From: Chloroflexota bacterium
GTDB taxonomy: Bacteria; Chloroflexota; UBA11872; UBA12225; JAJDUF01
Assembly: GCA_022826725.1 (NCBI GenBank)
Contig: JAJDUF010000020.1
Coordinates: forward strand, 87,178-151,177
Direction of reading: 5' to 3'
Length of the DNA stretch: 64,000 nt
Below, piece by piece: positions 17,299 to 26,236 of the stretch; position 1 is the stretch's first letter, and each line of letters begins with the position of its first letter. Both the position numbers and the translations under genes were made by a program. Under the pieces are notes generated by a model. The model did no database searches. It saw nothing but the letters and a program-made list of their open reading frames with translations, and was not told the origin of the DNA.

Positions 17299-19881
17299 TC
17301 AGTCATAGCGCGCCGTATCCCGCACGAGGATCAGCGGCTCCGCCCAGCCACCCCAGCCATACGCCAGCGTTGCTACCGGTTCAGTGCGGAGCCGCAGCGT
17401 CACCGTCTGGCCCGCCAATTCTCCGAGATCAACCACCTCGTCAATCCACCGGCGGTCGGCAGCGCGTTGCCGCGGCGCAACGTGCCGATTCAAGAGCACA
17501 CTCCAGCCGTCTGGTGTAGCGACTTCCAGGAGAAAGCGCACGCCATGGGCCTCTGGCCGGTACCACACCGCCGGGTCCACCGCCAGCCCCGTTTGGAAGA
17601 TGGCCCTTGGCGGGATGGTTGCACCGACCGTGATAGTGGCTGGCGGGTGCATATACAGCCACCGCCGCTGCCGATTGATAATCGGCCACCAGCGCTGGTC
17701 CTCGGGAACCAGCACTTGCCGAGAACGCTCCTCATCTACGACCCGCAGCCAGCGGAGGTCAATGTACGATCCCAGGCTCGACCCGTCCGGCGAGGCAAGC
17801 ACTGCCTGTCCCCGCTCCGCTGCCAATGCAAAATCCAGTACGATGCGGCTATCGGCGGTCCGCGCTTGATCGTCCGGTCCAGCCACGTAACGCAGCGCCC
17901 GGGCGCTGACGACCAAGACCAATCCGGCCGCTCCGAGGAGCACGAGGGTCTGGCCAGCCAGCCACGCGGTCCGTGCCGTGCTCCGAGCCGGGTTCGATAT
18001 CTTCAGCAGCGCGCGCCAACGCCGCCCTACGACCAAGAGACTGCCAAGCACCAACCCGGCGGCTGCCAGGAGTGAGAGGCCCGTGCCCAGCGCCCGCAGC
18101 GGCGTGGGACGTAGCTCCAGGTGGATGAGATGGCGACCCCGCGGCACGTCCACCACGATGAACCCTAGCTCGGCATCCTGTTTGACGCTACGGGGCACGG
18201 TGCGGTGGGCAATGGGATACCCATCCAGGTGCAGTTGCCAGCCCGGGAAATCAAGCGTATGGAAGGCCAGGGTCGCAGGCGTGTCCGCACGTATCTCCAC
18301 CGTGGTCGCAGTAGGCCGCGCCCAGAGGCCGGTAATCTGAAGCCGGCCCTTAAGGGGTCGTACCAGCCCCCCGAGCCATGAGAACTCCGGAACCAGGGCT
18401 TCATACAACCGCTGGCCCCGAATCATGGGTCTTGTACCCCCGGGAGCATACTGCACTGCCCGTGGCAGATACTCGCCTAGGTCAACGGTGCCATCATCAT
18501 ACTTACCCACTTCCGTTGCCCGCAGCTCCGTCGCTCCCGCACGCCGGCCGGTTTCGTTGAGCGCCGGCCAAGGCTGAGTGTTCAGCACCCAGCCTGACGT
18601 CCCGATGAGGAAGCAACTCAAGACAGCAACGACCAGCAGGTGCGCGCGGCTGGTTCGCATTCCACGTTCAGGCCAAAGCAGCCGCACGCCACCAGCAGCG
18701 CCCAGAGCGAGCATGAGGTCTGCCGGACCGTACAAACGCCACGGAAAACGGATGTCCCGCAGCAGCGGGACGTGCGGCCAAATTGCTGCGGACCAGGTAG
18801 TCAGCAAGAACCAACAGCCGACCGTCACTAGGCCGCAGCCTGCCAGGAGACAGAGATTGCGACGGTCGCTGCGACGGGCCGCTGGCACCAAGCCACCAAC
18901 CACTACGGCCAAGAGCACGAGTTGGAGAGGCAAAGGCTTGCGTGGGCCAGCCACCCGATCGGCGAGGTCGGACGTCCAGCGCAGATTGACCGGCCCGAAG
19001 CCGGTCCCAGGGTAGTCCGGCCACTGGTCGCTGGATACCGCTCCGAGCGGGTCGATCAACCAATCGTGGATATCGAGAAAGCCCTGATGCGTGTGCTCGA
19101 TATACACGGAGTCCAACTCACCCAATGCCGGCAGCCAGAAGTACGCACTGAGAGCTAGCCCCGCCAAAATCGTGCCAAGCGTGGTACTTAGAGCCAGTCG
19201 CAGCCTGCTGGCACTGGGCGTGCTGCTGATGAATACACTGACCAGCCAGGCCGTCAGCAGGCCCACACCGAGAAACGCTGAGATGTTGTGCGTGAGCAGG
19301 AGGAGCGCAGTCAACAGGGTCAGCAGCAGCCCGTGGGGCCATCGCGGCTCATGCCACAACCGCCAGGCCGCCCAGAGCAGCCACGGCAGCAGACCAAGCG
19401 CCAGCGCTTCTGGCACATTGCCACGGATGTAAAGGTTGTATAGGAAGGGGTAGGGAGCGAGGATGTAGGCCAGTGCCGATAGATAGCCTGTCGCGCTAGA
19501 CGACCAGAGGGCACGCGCGAGACTGAAGGCACCGGCCGTCCCCAACAGGACTGCGATGACGCCGACGGCCTGCAGCCCACCATAGCGGTCCAGTCCGAGG
19601 AGGTATCCCAGCACTGCCAGGTAGTAGGGCAGCGGCGGGACATAGTTGAAGACCGGGTATCCATAGCCCAGATAGAGGTCCGGTGCCCAACGCGGAAACC
19701 AGTCCCCGCGCTGGAGCAAGTCCCCAAAGACATAGCTCCGCAAGAGGTGGACTGGCCCATCATGCGTCTCCCAGATATTGAAGGTGGGACTGGCCCACCA
19801 CCAGCAGGCCAGGACCACTAGACCACCGAGACCTGTAACGACGGCGACGTGGGGCAAAGTAGGCAGCCGGACAATCTTCAT
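17299..19881 (-). CDS. Large integral membrane protein of the PTPS-related (PF10131-like) GT-C type
   Basis: An 860-residue membrane protein with ~12 hydrophobic helices. The first extracytoplasmic loop contains HDGPVHLLRSYVFGDLLQRG and WFPRWAPDLYLGYGYPVFNY, the hallmark of the '6-pyruvoyl-tetrahydropterin synthase-related' membrane family and of GT-C glycosyltransferases; the early Asp-Gly would be the acidic active-site element. After the helices come two beta-rich, probably extracytoplasmic regions (~520-640 and ~700-860), the last resembling a carbohydrate-binding sandwich. It may transfer sugars from a polyprenyl-phosphate donor to an exported polymer; this is inferred from fold only. 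It shares a duplicated leader with the enolase-superfamily gene downstream, which lies 97 bases away. Confidence 0.7.
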   Translation of the reverse strand: MKIVRLPTLPHVAVVTGLGGLVVLACWWWASPTFNIWETHDGPVHLLRSYVFGDLLQRGDWFPRWAPDLYLGYGYPVFNYVPPLPYYLAVLGYLLGLDRYGGLQAVGVIAVLLGTAGAFSLARALWSSSATGYLSALAYILAPYPFLYNLYIRGNVPEALALGLLPWLLWAAWRLWHEPRWPHGLLLTLLTALLLLTHNISAFLGVGLLTAWLVSVFISSTPSASRLRLALSTTLGTILAGLALSAYFWLPALGELDSVYIEHTHQGFLDIHDWLIDPLGAVSSDQWPDYPGTGFGPVNLRWTSDLADRVAGPRKPLPLQLVLLAVVVGGLVPAARRSDRRNLCLLAGCGLVTVGCWFLLTTWSAAIWPHVPLLRDIRFPWRLYGPADLMLALGAAGGVRLLWPERGMRTSRAHLLVVAVLSCFLIGTSGWVLNTQPWPALNETGRRAGATELRATEVGKYDDGTVDLGEYLPRAVQYAPGGTRPMIRGQRLYEALVPEFSWLGGLVRPLKGRLQITGLWARPTATTVEIRADTPATLAFHTLDFPGWQLHLDGYPIAHRTVPRSVKQDAELGFIVVDVPRGRHLIHLELRPTPLRALGTGLSLLAAAGLVLGSLLVVGRRWRALLKISNPARSTARTAWLAGQTLVLLGAAGLVLVVSARALRYVAGPDDQARTADSRIVLDFALAAERGQAVLASPDGSSLGSYIDLRWLRVVDEERSRQVLVPEDQRWWPIINRQRRWLYMHPPATITVGATIPPRAIFQTGLAVDPAVWYRPEAHGVRFLLEVATPDGWSVLLNRHVAPRQRAADRRWIDEVVDLGELAGQTVTLRLRTEPVATLAYGWGGWAEPLILVRDTARYD

Positions 19882-19943
19882 AGTGCCCCCTCAGCGCCAG
19901 CGATATCGGCCTCGATAATACCCCAACGCCAGTACCCTGACAG
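19873..19943 (-). promoter_or_regulatory. Duplicated leader/promoter element, copy 2
   Basis: Copy of the element at 17193-17263, including ATGAAGATT, the G-rich ribosome binding site and the exact 24-base core around TATTAT (19915-19920). A CTGTCA 17 bases upstream of TATTAT is a fair -35 match. Copy 1 has a poorer -35. Confidence 0.6.
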
Positions 19944-19989
19944 GACAGAGGTAGTACAGGTCAAGCCGAGGGATGTAGCACGCTGATCC

Positions 19990-20026
19990 CGTCCCCCTGC
20001 ACAGCGGGGGGACCATAGGGGGGCGG
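19990..20026 (+). repeat. Rep-B palindrome
   Basis: CGTCCCCCTGCACAGCGGGG continued by GGACCATAGGGGGGC, in the divergent gap between the large membrane protein and the LarA-like gene. Its place upstream of both genes means it need not be a terminator. Confidence 0.75.
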
Positions 20027-20136
20027 GGCAGAGGCGTGAGGTATGGAACGCCGCGCTCTGCTATAGTCGCAGGCAACCGTCTGGAATAGACCACCCCGAG
20101 AGTGCGGCTGCGGGCCGGCAGCCGGGAGGAACAGCG

Positions 20137-21456
20137 ATGGCAACATCTTCCTTGCTCGATCATGTCACGGACCTGCACGTTGAAGCGCCACTGCCCACCA
20201 TGTACCGTGTCCGGCAGCACTTCGACGCGCCCGATGTCGGGGACATTGATGCGGCGGTCGCTCGCCAACTCACCGCATTGGACGGCCGGATAGAGCCGGG
20301 GATGCGGGTCGGCGTCACGGCCGGCAGTCGCGGCCTCGCCAACATCCCGGTCATTCTGCGCGCCGTGGGAAACGAGATTCGGCAGCGCGGCGGGCACCCG
20401 TTCATCATCCCGGCCATGGGCAGCCACGGCGGCGCGACCGCCGCGGGGCAGGAGGAGGTGCTGGAATCCTATGGCATCACCGAGCGGACCACCGCCATGC
20501 CCATTGTCTCGGCCATGGACGTGCGGCAGATTGGGCAGCTCCCGGACGGGCCCGCGGTCTACATGAGCACGACCGCGCTGGAAGCCGACGCGCTGCTCAT
20601 CGTCGGCCGCGTGAAGCCACACACCGACTTCCGCGCCGACATCGAGAGCGGCCTGGCCAAGATCATGACCATCGGCTTGGGCAAGCACCGCGGCGCGCAG
20701 ATGATCCACTCCTATGGCACCGCCGGCCTGAGCCGCTCGCTCGCCCCGGCGGCACGAGTGATGGTGCAGCACGCCAACGTGCTCGGTGCCCTCGCCATCC
20801 TCGAAAACGCCTACGACGAAACCGCCAAGCTGGAGTTCGTCGAGGCGGACGGCATTGGCGGTCCCCACGAGACCCGCCTGCTCAACGAGGCCCGCTCCCT
20901 CATGGCTTCCCTCCCCTTCGACGAGATTGACGTGCTCGTCGTCCAGGAAATGGGCAAAAACATCAGTGGTACGGGCATGGACACGAACATCATTGGGCGC
21001 ATGATGATTGTCAACGTGCCCGAGTTCAAGCGTCCCCGCATCCGCATCGTCGCCGTCCTCGACCTGACCGACGAGGCCCACGGTAACGGCGCCGGCATCG
21101 GCCTCGCCGACCTGCTCTCCCGCCGCGCGGTCGAGAAGCTGGACCTCCGCGCCACCTACATCAACGGCTTCACGTCCGGTATCGGCGGCGTCCAGCGGAT
21201 CAAGCTGCCAGCCTTCCTACCCACCGATCTGGACACGATTGCCGCCGGCATCCTCTCCTGCGGGCGCGGCGACCCGCAGAACGCGCGGGTAGTCGTCATC
21301 CGCAACACGCTGGAGTTGAGCGACCTCTATATCTCCGCCTCGCTCCTCGACGACGCCGAGTCCCACCCTCGCCTCGACATCACCGACGCTGGCGCCAAGC
21401 TCCCCTTCGACGAGGCCGGCGCCCTCAACCTCTGGTCCGTTCCCGTCCACGTCTAA
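20137..21456 (+). CDS. LarA-like / DUF2088 nickel-dependent racemase family protein
   Basis: A 439-residue protein related to lactate racemase LarA (LarA N-terminal domain/DUF2088). Visible family blocks are the PGMRVGVTAGSRGLANIP stretch, the motif PAMGSHGGAT, the catalytic-type ALLIVGRVKPHTDF with its His, and AKIMTIGLGKHRGA. LarA uses a nickel-pincer cofactor made by LarB, LarC and LarE, none of which is in this window. The protein probably racemises or epimerises a 2-hydroxy acid, perhaps a sugar acid given its neighbours. GGGAGG lies seven bases before the ATG. It ends only four bases from the stop of the convergent Nudix gene. Confidence 0.8.
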   Translation: MATSSLLDHVTDLHVEAPLPTMYRVRQHFDAPDVGDIDAAVARQLTALDGRIEPGMRVGVTAGSRGLANIPVILRAVGNEIRQRGGHPFIIPAMGSHGGATAAGQEEVLESYGITERTTAMPIVSAMDVRQIGQLPDGPAVYMSTTALEADALLIVGRVKPHTDFRADIESGLAKIMTIGLGKHRGAQMIHSYGTAGLSRSLAPAARVMVQHANVLGALAILENAYDETAKLEFVEADGIGGPHETRLLNEARSLMASLPFDEIDVLVVQEMGKNISGTGMDTNIIGRMMIVNVPEFKRPRIRIVAVLDLTDEAHGNGAGIGLADLLSRRAVEKLDLRATYINGFTSGIGGVQRIKLPAFLPTDLDTIAAGILSCGRGDPQNARVVVIRNTLELSDLYISASLLDDAESHPRLDITDAGAKLPFDEAGALNLWSVPVHV

Positions 21457-21460
21457 GCGT

Positions 21461-22048
21461 CTACGGATGCGCGCCGGCCGTCGTGGCCAGCCCCTGGATG
21501 GCTGCGATGGTCTCATCGGTGAGGTAGACGCGGTAGCGCAGCAGCGGGCGTCGGGTGGCAAGCAGCACGTCGCGGATGCGCCCCTGTAGCTCCGCTACCG
21601 TCGCATAGGTGGCCCTGGCAATCTCGTGGCGATCAATAGGCTTGAGCTGTCCCCCCACCCGTCGCGCTGTGAACACGTGGCTCACCCACGGCTGCGTGCG
21701 ATTCCCCTCGGTAAAGACCGCCTCGATCCGCAGCACGTACCGCTCCAGCGCAATATCGAGGCCGGTTTCCTCTTTAGCCTCGCGGAGAGCGCCCCGCTCC
21801 AAAACCTCGCCCGGCTCCAGCCCACCGCTGGGCGCCCGGAAACCACCGGGCGGAAACGAGTGCTTGGCGATCAACGCGAGCCGCTCCCCGTCAAAGATAA
21901 ACATGGTGATGTCATGACTGCGGCCATGCTTGCGGCTGCCCAGCACCATATCCATCTCGCCGCGCGAGATCGTCTGCTCCCGCTCCCGCACGACGGGAAT
22001 GCCATAGCGCCGCTCCCACTCCCGCACGCTGGCCGCAGCAATGAACAT
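21461..22048 (-). CDS. Nudix hydrolase
   Basis: A 195-residue protein with a perfect Nudix box (GX5EX7REUXEEXGU) at residues 75-97: GGLEPGEVLERGALREAKEE then TGL. It hydrolyses a nucleoside diphosphate linked to another group, using Mg2+ bound by the Glu cluster. The N-terminal ~45 residues precede the Nudix fold, and the C-terminal ~50 residues are a helical extension. No ribosome binding site is evident before ATG 22048, so an internal Met (MDMVLGSRK) remains possible. It is convergent with the LarA-like gene, with no room for a long terminator. Confidence 0.85.
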   Translation of the reverse strand: MFIAAASVREWERRYGIPVVREREQTISRGEMDMVLGSRKHGRSHDITMFIFDGERLALIAKHSFPPGGFRAPSGGLEPGEVLERGALREAKEETGLDIALERYVLRIEAVFTEGNRTQPWVSHVFTARRVGGQLKPIDRHEIARATYATVAELQGRIRDVLLATRRPLLRYRVYLTDETIAAIQGLATTAGAHP

Positions 22049-22240
22049 GGACAGATTGTACCCGGCACCGGTGGCTGGCGTGGCGTTACGACACGGGGCG
22101 CCATCGCAGTCGGTCGAAGACGGCCGCCGGCTGCTATCGTAGGAGCGCAGCTAGCCGGTCTCTGCCTCACCCCGGCCCCCGGTGCAGCAAGTTACGGGGT
22201 AAGGCACTCCTAGAACTCGTAGCGTGGAGCTGCGGCGGCG

Positions 22241-23461
22241 ATGAGCAAGGTGCGTGAACGGCCGAACGTGCTGGTCATCGGCGCCCGGCCGCGCGATCAC
22301 CACGCCCTCGCCGCCGTGGACGGCTACCGATTTCACTTCCTCGATCTCGATTACAGCGCCCGTTTCAATCGGTTCAACATCAATCTGCTGGCCTACTTGG
22401 ACGAGGCGCGGCGCTACATCGAGGCCCACGAGATAGCCGGCCTCTACTACAGCTTTGATCTCGCCTCCCTGCTCGCCGCCGTGCTCTGCGCCGAGTACGG
22501 CCTGCCGGGTCCCAGTCTGGCAGCCACCTTTGCCGCCTACCACAAGCTCTATACGCGCCGCCTCACGGGAGCATCGCCGCAGCCGCGCGCGTGCCGGCTG
22601 GGCGATCCGCTGACCGACCGACCGCCCTACCCCTTCTACATCAAGGCGCCCTGCTCAGCCGCCGGGGTGCTCGGCTTCACCATCCGCAGCGACGCCGACC
22701 TGGTGCGGGCCATGCGCGCGGTCGAGCGCGAGCTACCGGCAATGAACACGCCGCTTTTCCCCTTCTTTCGGCAGTATCTCGACCTGGACGCCTTCCCGCT
22801 GGCGCTGGAGCACGTCTTTCTCATCGAGGACTACGTAACCGCCAAGCAGATGACGCTGGAGGGCTATGTCCGGCACGGCGACGTGCAGTTCACGGCAGCC
22901 ACGGATACCAACACCTTTCCGCAGTCACCGCTGATTGATAACTTTTCGCTCCCTTCCCGCATCCCGGAGCCTACGTTAGCACGCATCCGGGCACAGGCAC
23001 GGCGGGACATCGCAAAGATCGGACTGGACAACAGCTTCTTCAACGTCGAGTACTGGTATGGCGACGGCGCGATCAAGCTGATCGAGATCAATGCCCGCGC
23101 GGCGACGACCTTCTACAACCTCTACCGCCATGTCCTCGGTTACGATGTCTACCAAGCGGGCATCGAGCTGTGCCTGGGCCAGCAGCCGGAGGTGTCATGC
23201 CGGGCTAATGGCGTCGGCGGACAGTTCAACGTACTCACCACCCAAGAGGGTAGCTCCAGCGACCTCTTCGATTACGACGTGCAGATCCCCGATTTCACCG
23301 ATCTCTTCATCCCAGCCGACACCCCCATCCGGCAGCTCAGTGAGTACGGCGTCGTGATCGCCCAAATCGAGCTATTCGGCGACACGTTCGCAGAGCTTGA
23401 GGCCACGGCCAACGCCTACCGCCGGCGCCTCCTGAAACGAGACGCCTTCAGGACTGCGTAA
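22241..23461 (+). CDS. ATP-grasp domain protein
   Basis: A 406-residue protein with the ATP-grasp layout. An N-terminal preATP-grasp segment (PNVLVIGARPRDHHALAAV) is followed by PFYIKAPCSAAGVLGFTI, where the Lys would bind ATP. Next come the hinge with EHVFLIEDYV and the Mg-binding IKLIEINARAATTFYNLYR, with Glu and Asn ligands. Such enzymes ligate a carboxylate to an amine or thiol through an acyl phosphate; the substrate is unknown. No peptide-synthesis partner is adjacent. A weak GTGGAG lies 13 bases before the ATG, so the start is moderately sure. A Rep-A palindrome follows the stop. Confidence 0.8.
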   Translation: MSKVRERPNVLVIGARPRDHHALAAVDGYRFHFLDLDYSARFNRFNINLLAYLDEARRYIEAHEIAGLYYSFDLASLLAAVLCAEYGLPGPSLAATFAAYHKLYTRRLTGASPQPRACRLGDPLTDRPPYPFYIKAPCSAAGVLGFTIRSDADLVRAMRAVERELPAMNTPLFPFFRQYLDLDAFPLALEHVFLIEDYVTAKQMTLEGYVRHGDVQFTAATDTNTFPQSPLIDNFSLPSRIPEPTLARIRAQARRDIAKIGLDNSFFNVEYWYGDGAIKLIEINARAATTFYNLYRHVLGYDVYQAGIELCLGQQPEVSCRANGVGGQFNVLTTQEGSSSDLFDYDVQIPDFTDLFIPADTPIRQLSEYGVVIAQIELFGDTFAELEATANAYRRRLLKRDAFRTA

Positions 23462-23506
23462 GGGGCCTGCACAATGGCGGAACGAGCGTCTGAAGGGAAT
23501 ACAAAC

Positions 23507-23549
23507 TCCCCCTCTCCACATGGTGGAGAGGGGGCTGGGGGGTGAGGCA
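23507..23549 (+). repeat. Rep-A palindrome
   Basis: Arms CCCCCTCTCCA and TGGAGAGGGGG around a short CATGG loop, followed by the constant tail GGCTGGGGGGTGAGG. It lies between the convergent ATP-grasp and thioredoxin genes and is a good terminator candidate for both. Confidence 0.8.
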
Positions 23550-23612
23550 CACAGTGAAGGGGCAACCGGCCGGTTGCCCCTTCCGTCCACCGCGCGGTGC
23601 TTCCGAGTACCG

Positions 23613-23948
23613 TTACGCAGCGCCGGCCAGCACGCTGTCCAGCTCGCGCTTCAGTTCGCTCTTGCGCCGGACGCCAAGCAGGCGATTGACCTCCTTGCCA
23701 TCGCTGAAGAGCAACAGGGCCGGGATGGCCATAATCCCGTACTGGCCGGCAGTCACGGCGTTCTCGTCCGTGTTGAGCTTCACGAACTTCACCCGCCCGT
23801 CGTATTCCTGCGCCAACTCGTCAATCGTCGGAGCAATCATCCGGCAGGGACCGCACCAGGGCGCCCAGAAGTCAACGAGCACCGGCTCGTCGGCTTGCAG
23901 CACATCGCTCTCGAAAGTGGCGTCCGTAACGGCCATGGCTGAGGACAT
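23613..23948 (-). CDS. trxA: Thioredoxin
   Basis: A 111-residue thioredoxin of typical length. The redox motif WCGPC occupies residues 31-35, preceded by VLVDFWAP; Asp26 is the buried acid, and the cis-proline loop is visible as MAIPALLLF. It reduces protein disulphides in the cytoplasm using electrons from thioredoxin reductase, which is not encoded here. The start at 23948 is supported by AAGGAG nine bases upstream; the longer open frame to 24044 is an artefact. MAVTD four codons on is a possible alternative start. Confidence 0.95.
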   Translation of the reverse strand: MSSAMAVTDATFESDVLQADEPVLVDFWAPWCGPCRMIAPTIDELAQEYDGRVKFVKLNTDENAVTAGQYGIMAIPALLLFSDGKEVNRLLGVRRKSELKRELDSVLAGAA

Positions 23949-24062
23949 AGCAAATCTCCTTGTCGTCGGCGGTAGCTTGGGCAGTGACGACCTCGTGGAC
24001 CTCGTGCGAAGCGCCGCAGCGCGTACTTCTACCCCGTAGTACAAAGGATAGCACGTTACCCC

Positions 24063-25454
24063 TCAGGCAGCCGCCGTCGCGATCTCACGTTCGGGCCAAG
24101 CCGGCTCCGCGCGCACCTCCGCCGGACCGGCGCCCGGCAGCGCCTCCACGGTCGCCCTGATCGCCTCCAGCGCGTAGGCCAGCGTCTCATCGTCGTAAGG
24201 GCCGGCCGGCAGGGGGATATGCGACGGCTCGGTCTGACCACGAGTCAGCCACTCGGCAACGACGTGCATCTCGTCGAGCTGCGCCAGATCAAGCGCCAGC
24301 CGCTGCGAGGTCGGGAAGGTCGTGCGGAGAAAGCCCCCCAAGGCTGCGGTGGTCGAGCTGTCCATGCTCCGCCGAAAGGTATGCTGCCCCCGTAGCTGTC
24401 CACAGCTAAAGGCCAGTAGCTGCATATGGTCCTGGTCGTCGGCCGGCAGGAGCACCAGGAAGTTGACCGAACGAGCCGCCGTCGAGAGGTGGTGGCGCCG
24501 CCGTCGCAGCGTTTGCAGCGATTCGATTGTCCGTTGCAGGCTGGCGGCGCGCTCGAAGCTCAATCGCTCCGCCGCGTCGTCCCGCGCGCGCGTCAGCTCA
24601 CGGATCAACGGCGTCACCTCACCTTGCAGCAGCCGCGCCGCTCTTTCCACGGACTCGGCGTAGCGGGCACGCACCTCCTCGTCCAAGCACGGCGCCTGAC
24701 AGCGGTGCATCTGCCCCCACAGGCAGCGGCGCGCCTCCGCTTCCGGCGGCAAGTCGCCTTCACACCGGCGCAGGCCGAAGAGCCGGCTCACAAAGTCCAG
24801 GGCCTGCTCTGCCGAGCGCATCGTCCAGAACGGACCATAGTAAGAGGCACCGTCGGGAGTAATGGCTGTCGTGACCTCCAGATAGGGAAACCCCTCGCCA
24901 TGGTGCAGCCGCAGGAAGGCATAGCGCGGATACTCGCGCCCCATCACGTTGTACGGCGGCTGGTGCTGCTTGATGAGATACGACTCCAGAATCAGCGCCT
25001 CCAGCTCCGAGCCGACGGTCAGCCATTCGACCGCCGCCGCATGTTCGACCATCAGCCGCGATTTCCCGGCCGCGCTGGCGTGAAAATAGGACGCCACCCG
25101 CTGGCGCAGACTCACCGACTTGCCAACGTACAACGTGCGGTCGTCCGGGTCGTGGAAGAGATAAACCCCCGGCTCGCGCGGAATGGTCTGCAAGGAGCCA
25201 CGCAGTTGGCGCGACAGCGCCGCCGAGCGCCGGCGACGCCTGCTTTTGCGCCGCGCCGTCCGCGGCCGGATCAAGGGCGCCGGTAGTTGGAGGCACCCCG
25301 ACGCGAGCGGCGCGATCCGTGGCGCGTCAGAGGAGGGCAGCAGCGCCGCTGGCCGAGCCACCACATCACCTCCGTCCGTGTGTTGGCGCGGCGAAGGTGA
25401 TGCAAGCTGGGATGATCCGCGCGAGGAGAGAGCCGCAGTATAGCAAGCCGCCAC
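24063..25454 (-). CDS. UvrC-like GIY-YIG nuclease lacking the C-terminal endonuclease half
   Basis: About 463 residues if translated from 25454; the start is uncertain because the first ~80 residues are Ala/Ser/Arg-rich. A GIY-YIG domain spans ~86-180 (PGVYLFHDPDDRTLYVGKSV, then LRQRVASYF, and the catalytic-type Glu in SELEALILESYLI). A Cys-rich patch (RRCLWGQMHRCQAPC) and a UVR motif (RLSFERAASLQRTIESL) follow, as in UvrC. The RNase H-like 5'-incision domain and helix-hairpin-helix region of full UvrC are missing; the C-terminal ~150 residues do not match them by eye. It may be a Cho-like accessory nuclease that makes only the 3' incision. Confidence 0.72.
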   Translation of the reverse strand: MAACYTAALSSRGSSQLASPSPRQHTDGGDVVARPAALLPSSDAPRIAPLASGCLQLPAPLIRPRTARRKSRRRRRSAALSRQLRGSLQTIPREPGVYLFHDPDDRTLYVGKSVSLRQRVASYFHASAAGKSRLMVEHAAAVEWLTVGSELEALILESYLIKQHQPPYNVMGREYPRYAFLRLHHGEGFPYLEVTTAITPDGASYYGPFWTMRSAEQALDFVSRLFGLRRCEGDLPPEAEARRCLWGQMHRCQAPCLDEEVRARYAESVERAARLLQGEVTPLIRELTRARDDAAERLSFERAASLQRTIESLQTLRRRRHHLSTAARSVNFLVLLPADDQDHMQLLAFSCGQLRGQHTFRRSMDSSTTAALGGFLRTTFPTSQRLALDLAQLDEMHVVAEWLTRGQTEPSHIPLPAGPYDDETLAYALEAIRATVEALPGAGPAEVRAEPAWPEREIATAAA

Positions 25455-25566
25455 TAGCGGCGGCGGACACCCGTGGCTTGTGGTCGCTGACCAGCCTCAG
25501 CCCCCGGCTGGCGCGGCAACCACGCCTAGGCTACCATGGATATGGCACCGGGAGAACACAGACAAC

Positions 25567-25869
25567 ATGGTCATCGAACAACAGCGGATCAGCCGGCTGG
25601 AAGGCGCTTACGAACAGGTGGACCGCCGGCTCGAGGACATGCACCAGTCTATCAATGGCCTACGCGCCGAGATGGATGGACTGCGGGCCGAAATGCATCA
25701 GTCCATCAATGGCCTACGCACCGAAATGCATCAGTCCATCAATGGCCTACGCACCGAGATGAACAGCCGGTTTGAGGAGGTGAACAGCCGGTTCAACACG
25801 CTCATTGTGCTGCTCGCCGCCTCATGGGTGACGCTCATCGGCGTGATGATCGGGCTGTACTTCAAGTAA
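25567..25869 (+). CDS. Coiled-coil protein with 11-residue repeats and C-terminal membrane anchor
   Basis: A 100-residue protein. After a short N-terminal helix come tandem copies of MHQSINGLRTE (three near-identical units plus a shortened MDGLRAE), then NSRFEEVNSRFNT, then one transmembrane helix (LIVLLAASWVTLIGVMIGLYF). The 11-residue period fits a right-handed or hendecad coiled coil, so the protein is probably an oligomeric, tail-anchored membrane protein. The matching 33-base DNA repeats are nearly identical, so copy number could vary by slippage. GGGAG lies ~13 bases before the ATG. It resembles small coiled-coil/transmembrane proteins of unknown function found in many bacteria. Confidence 0.6.
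   Translation: MVIEQQRISRLEGAYEQVDRRLEDMHQSINGLRAEMDGLRAEMHQSINGLRTEMHQSINGLRTEMNSRFEEVNSRFNTLIVLLAASWVTLIGVMIGLYFK
25639..25760 (+). repeat. 33-base in-gene tandem repeat
   Basis: Units of 33 bases beginning ATGCA(C/T)CAGTC(T/C)ATCAATG occur three times, the last two differing by one base. A partial 21-base unit lies between the first and second. They encode the MHQSINGLRTE repeats of the coiled-coil protein. Near-identity at the DNA level points to recent duplication. Confidence 0.75.
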
Positions 25870-25952
25870 CCCGGTGCTCGGGGACATCGCCTAGTAGAGC
25901 ACCGCGCTCCCTGACATCCACTCTGACACACTCCCCGCTCACACGCCAGCCG

Positions 25953-26024
25953 GCCGACGTAGCTCAAAGGCAGAGCAGCGGTTTTGTAAACCGCAGGTTG
26001 TCGGTTCGAGTCCGACCGTCGGCT
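25953..26024 (+). tRNA. tRNA-Thr (anticodon UGU)
   Basis: A complete cloverleaf with acceptor stem GCCGACG/CGTCGGC, a D arm containing AGCTCAAAGGCAGAGC, and anticodon arm GCGGT-TTTGTAA-ACCGC with TGT at positions 34-36. The T arm is GGTTCGAGTCC. The discriminator base is T and no CCA is encoded (CCC follows), so CCA must be added enzymatically, unlike the tRNA-Pro in this window. Confidence 0.95.
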
Positions 26025-26236
26025 CCCCTCCTGCTCCCACCGCGTTTCTCTAGGCGGCCGAACCAGCGGCAACAATCATCGGCTCCTCAGCGCCCCCTTC
26101 TCCCTCCCGATCTGACCCGCCTTGGGCTACACTGCCTCTAAGAGCAGCCGCTCACCCGGGACCGAGGGCCATCTGGGCAGGTCGCAAGGCTGTTACCACC
26201 ACTTCTCGATAGTTCGATCCCTGAAGGGGCATTTCG

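Noticed and set aside
19891..21081. A 396-codon minus-strand frame
   Set aside because: It is antisense to the LarA-like gene and passes through a Rep-B palindrome; it is a high-GC shadow.
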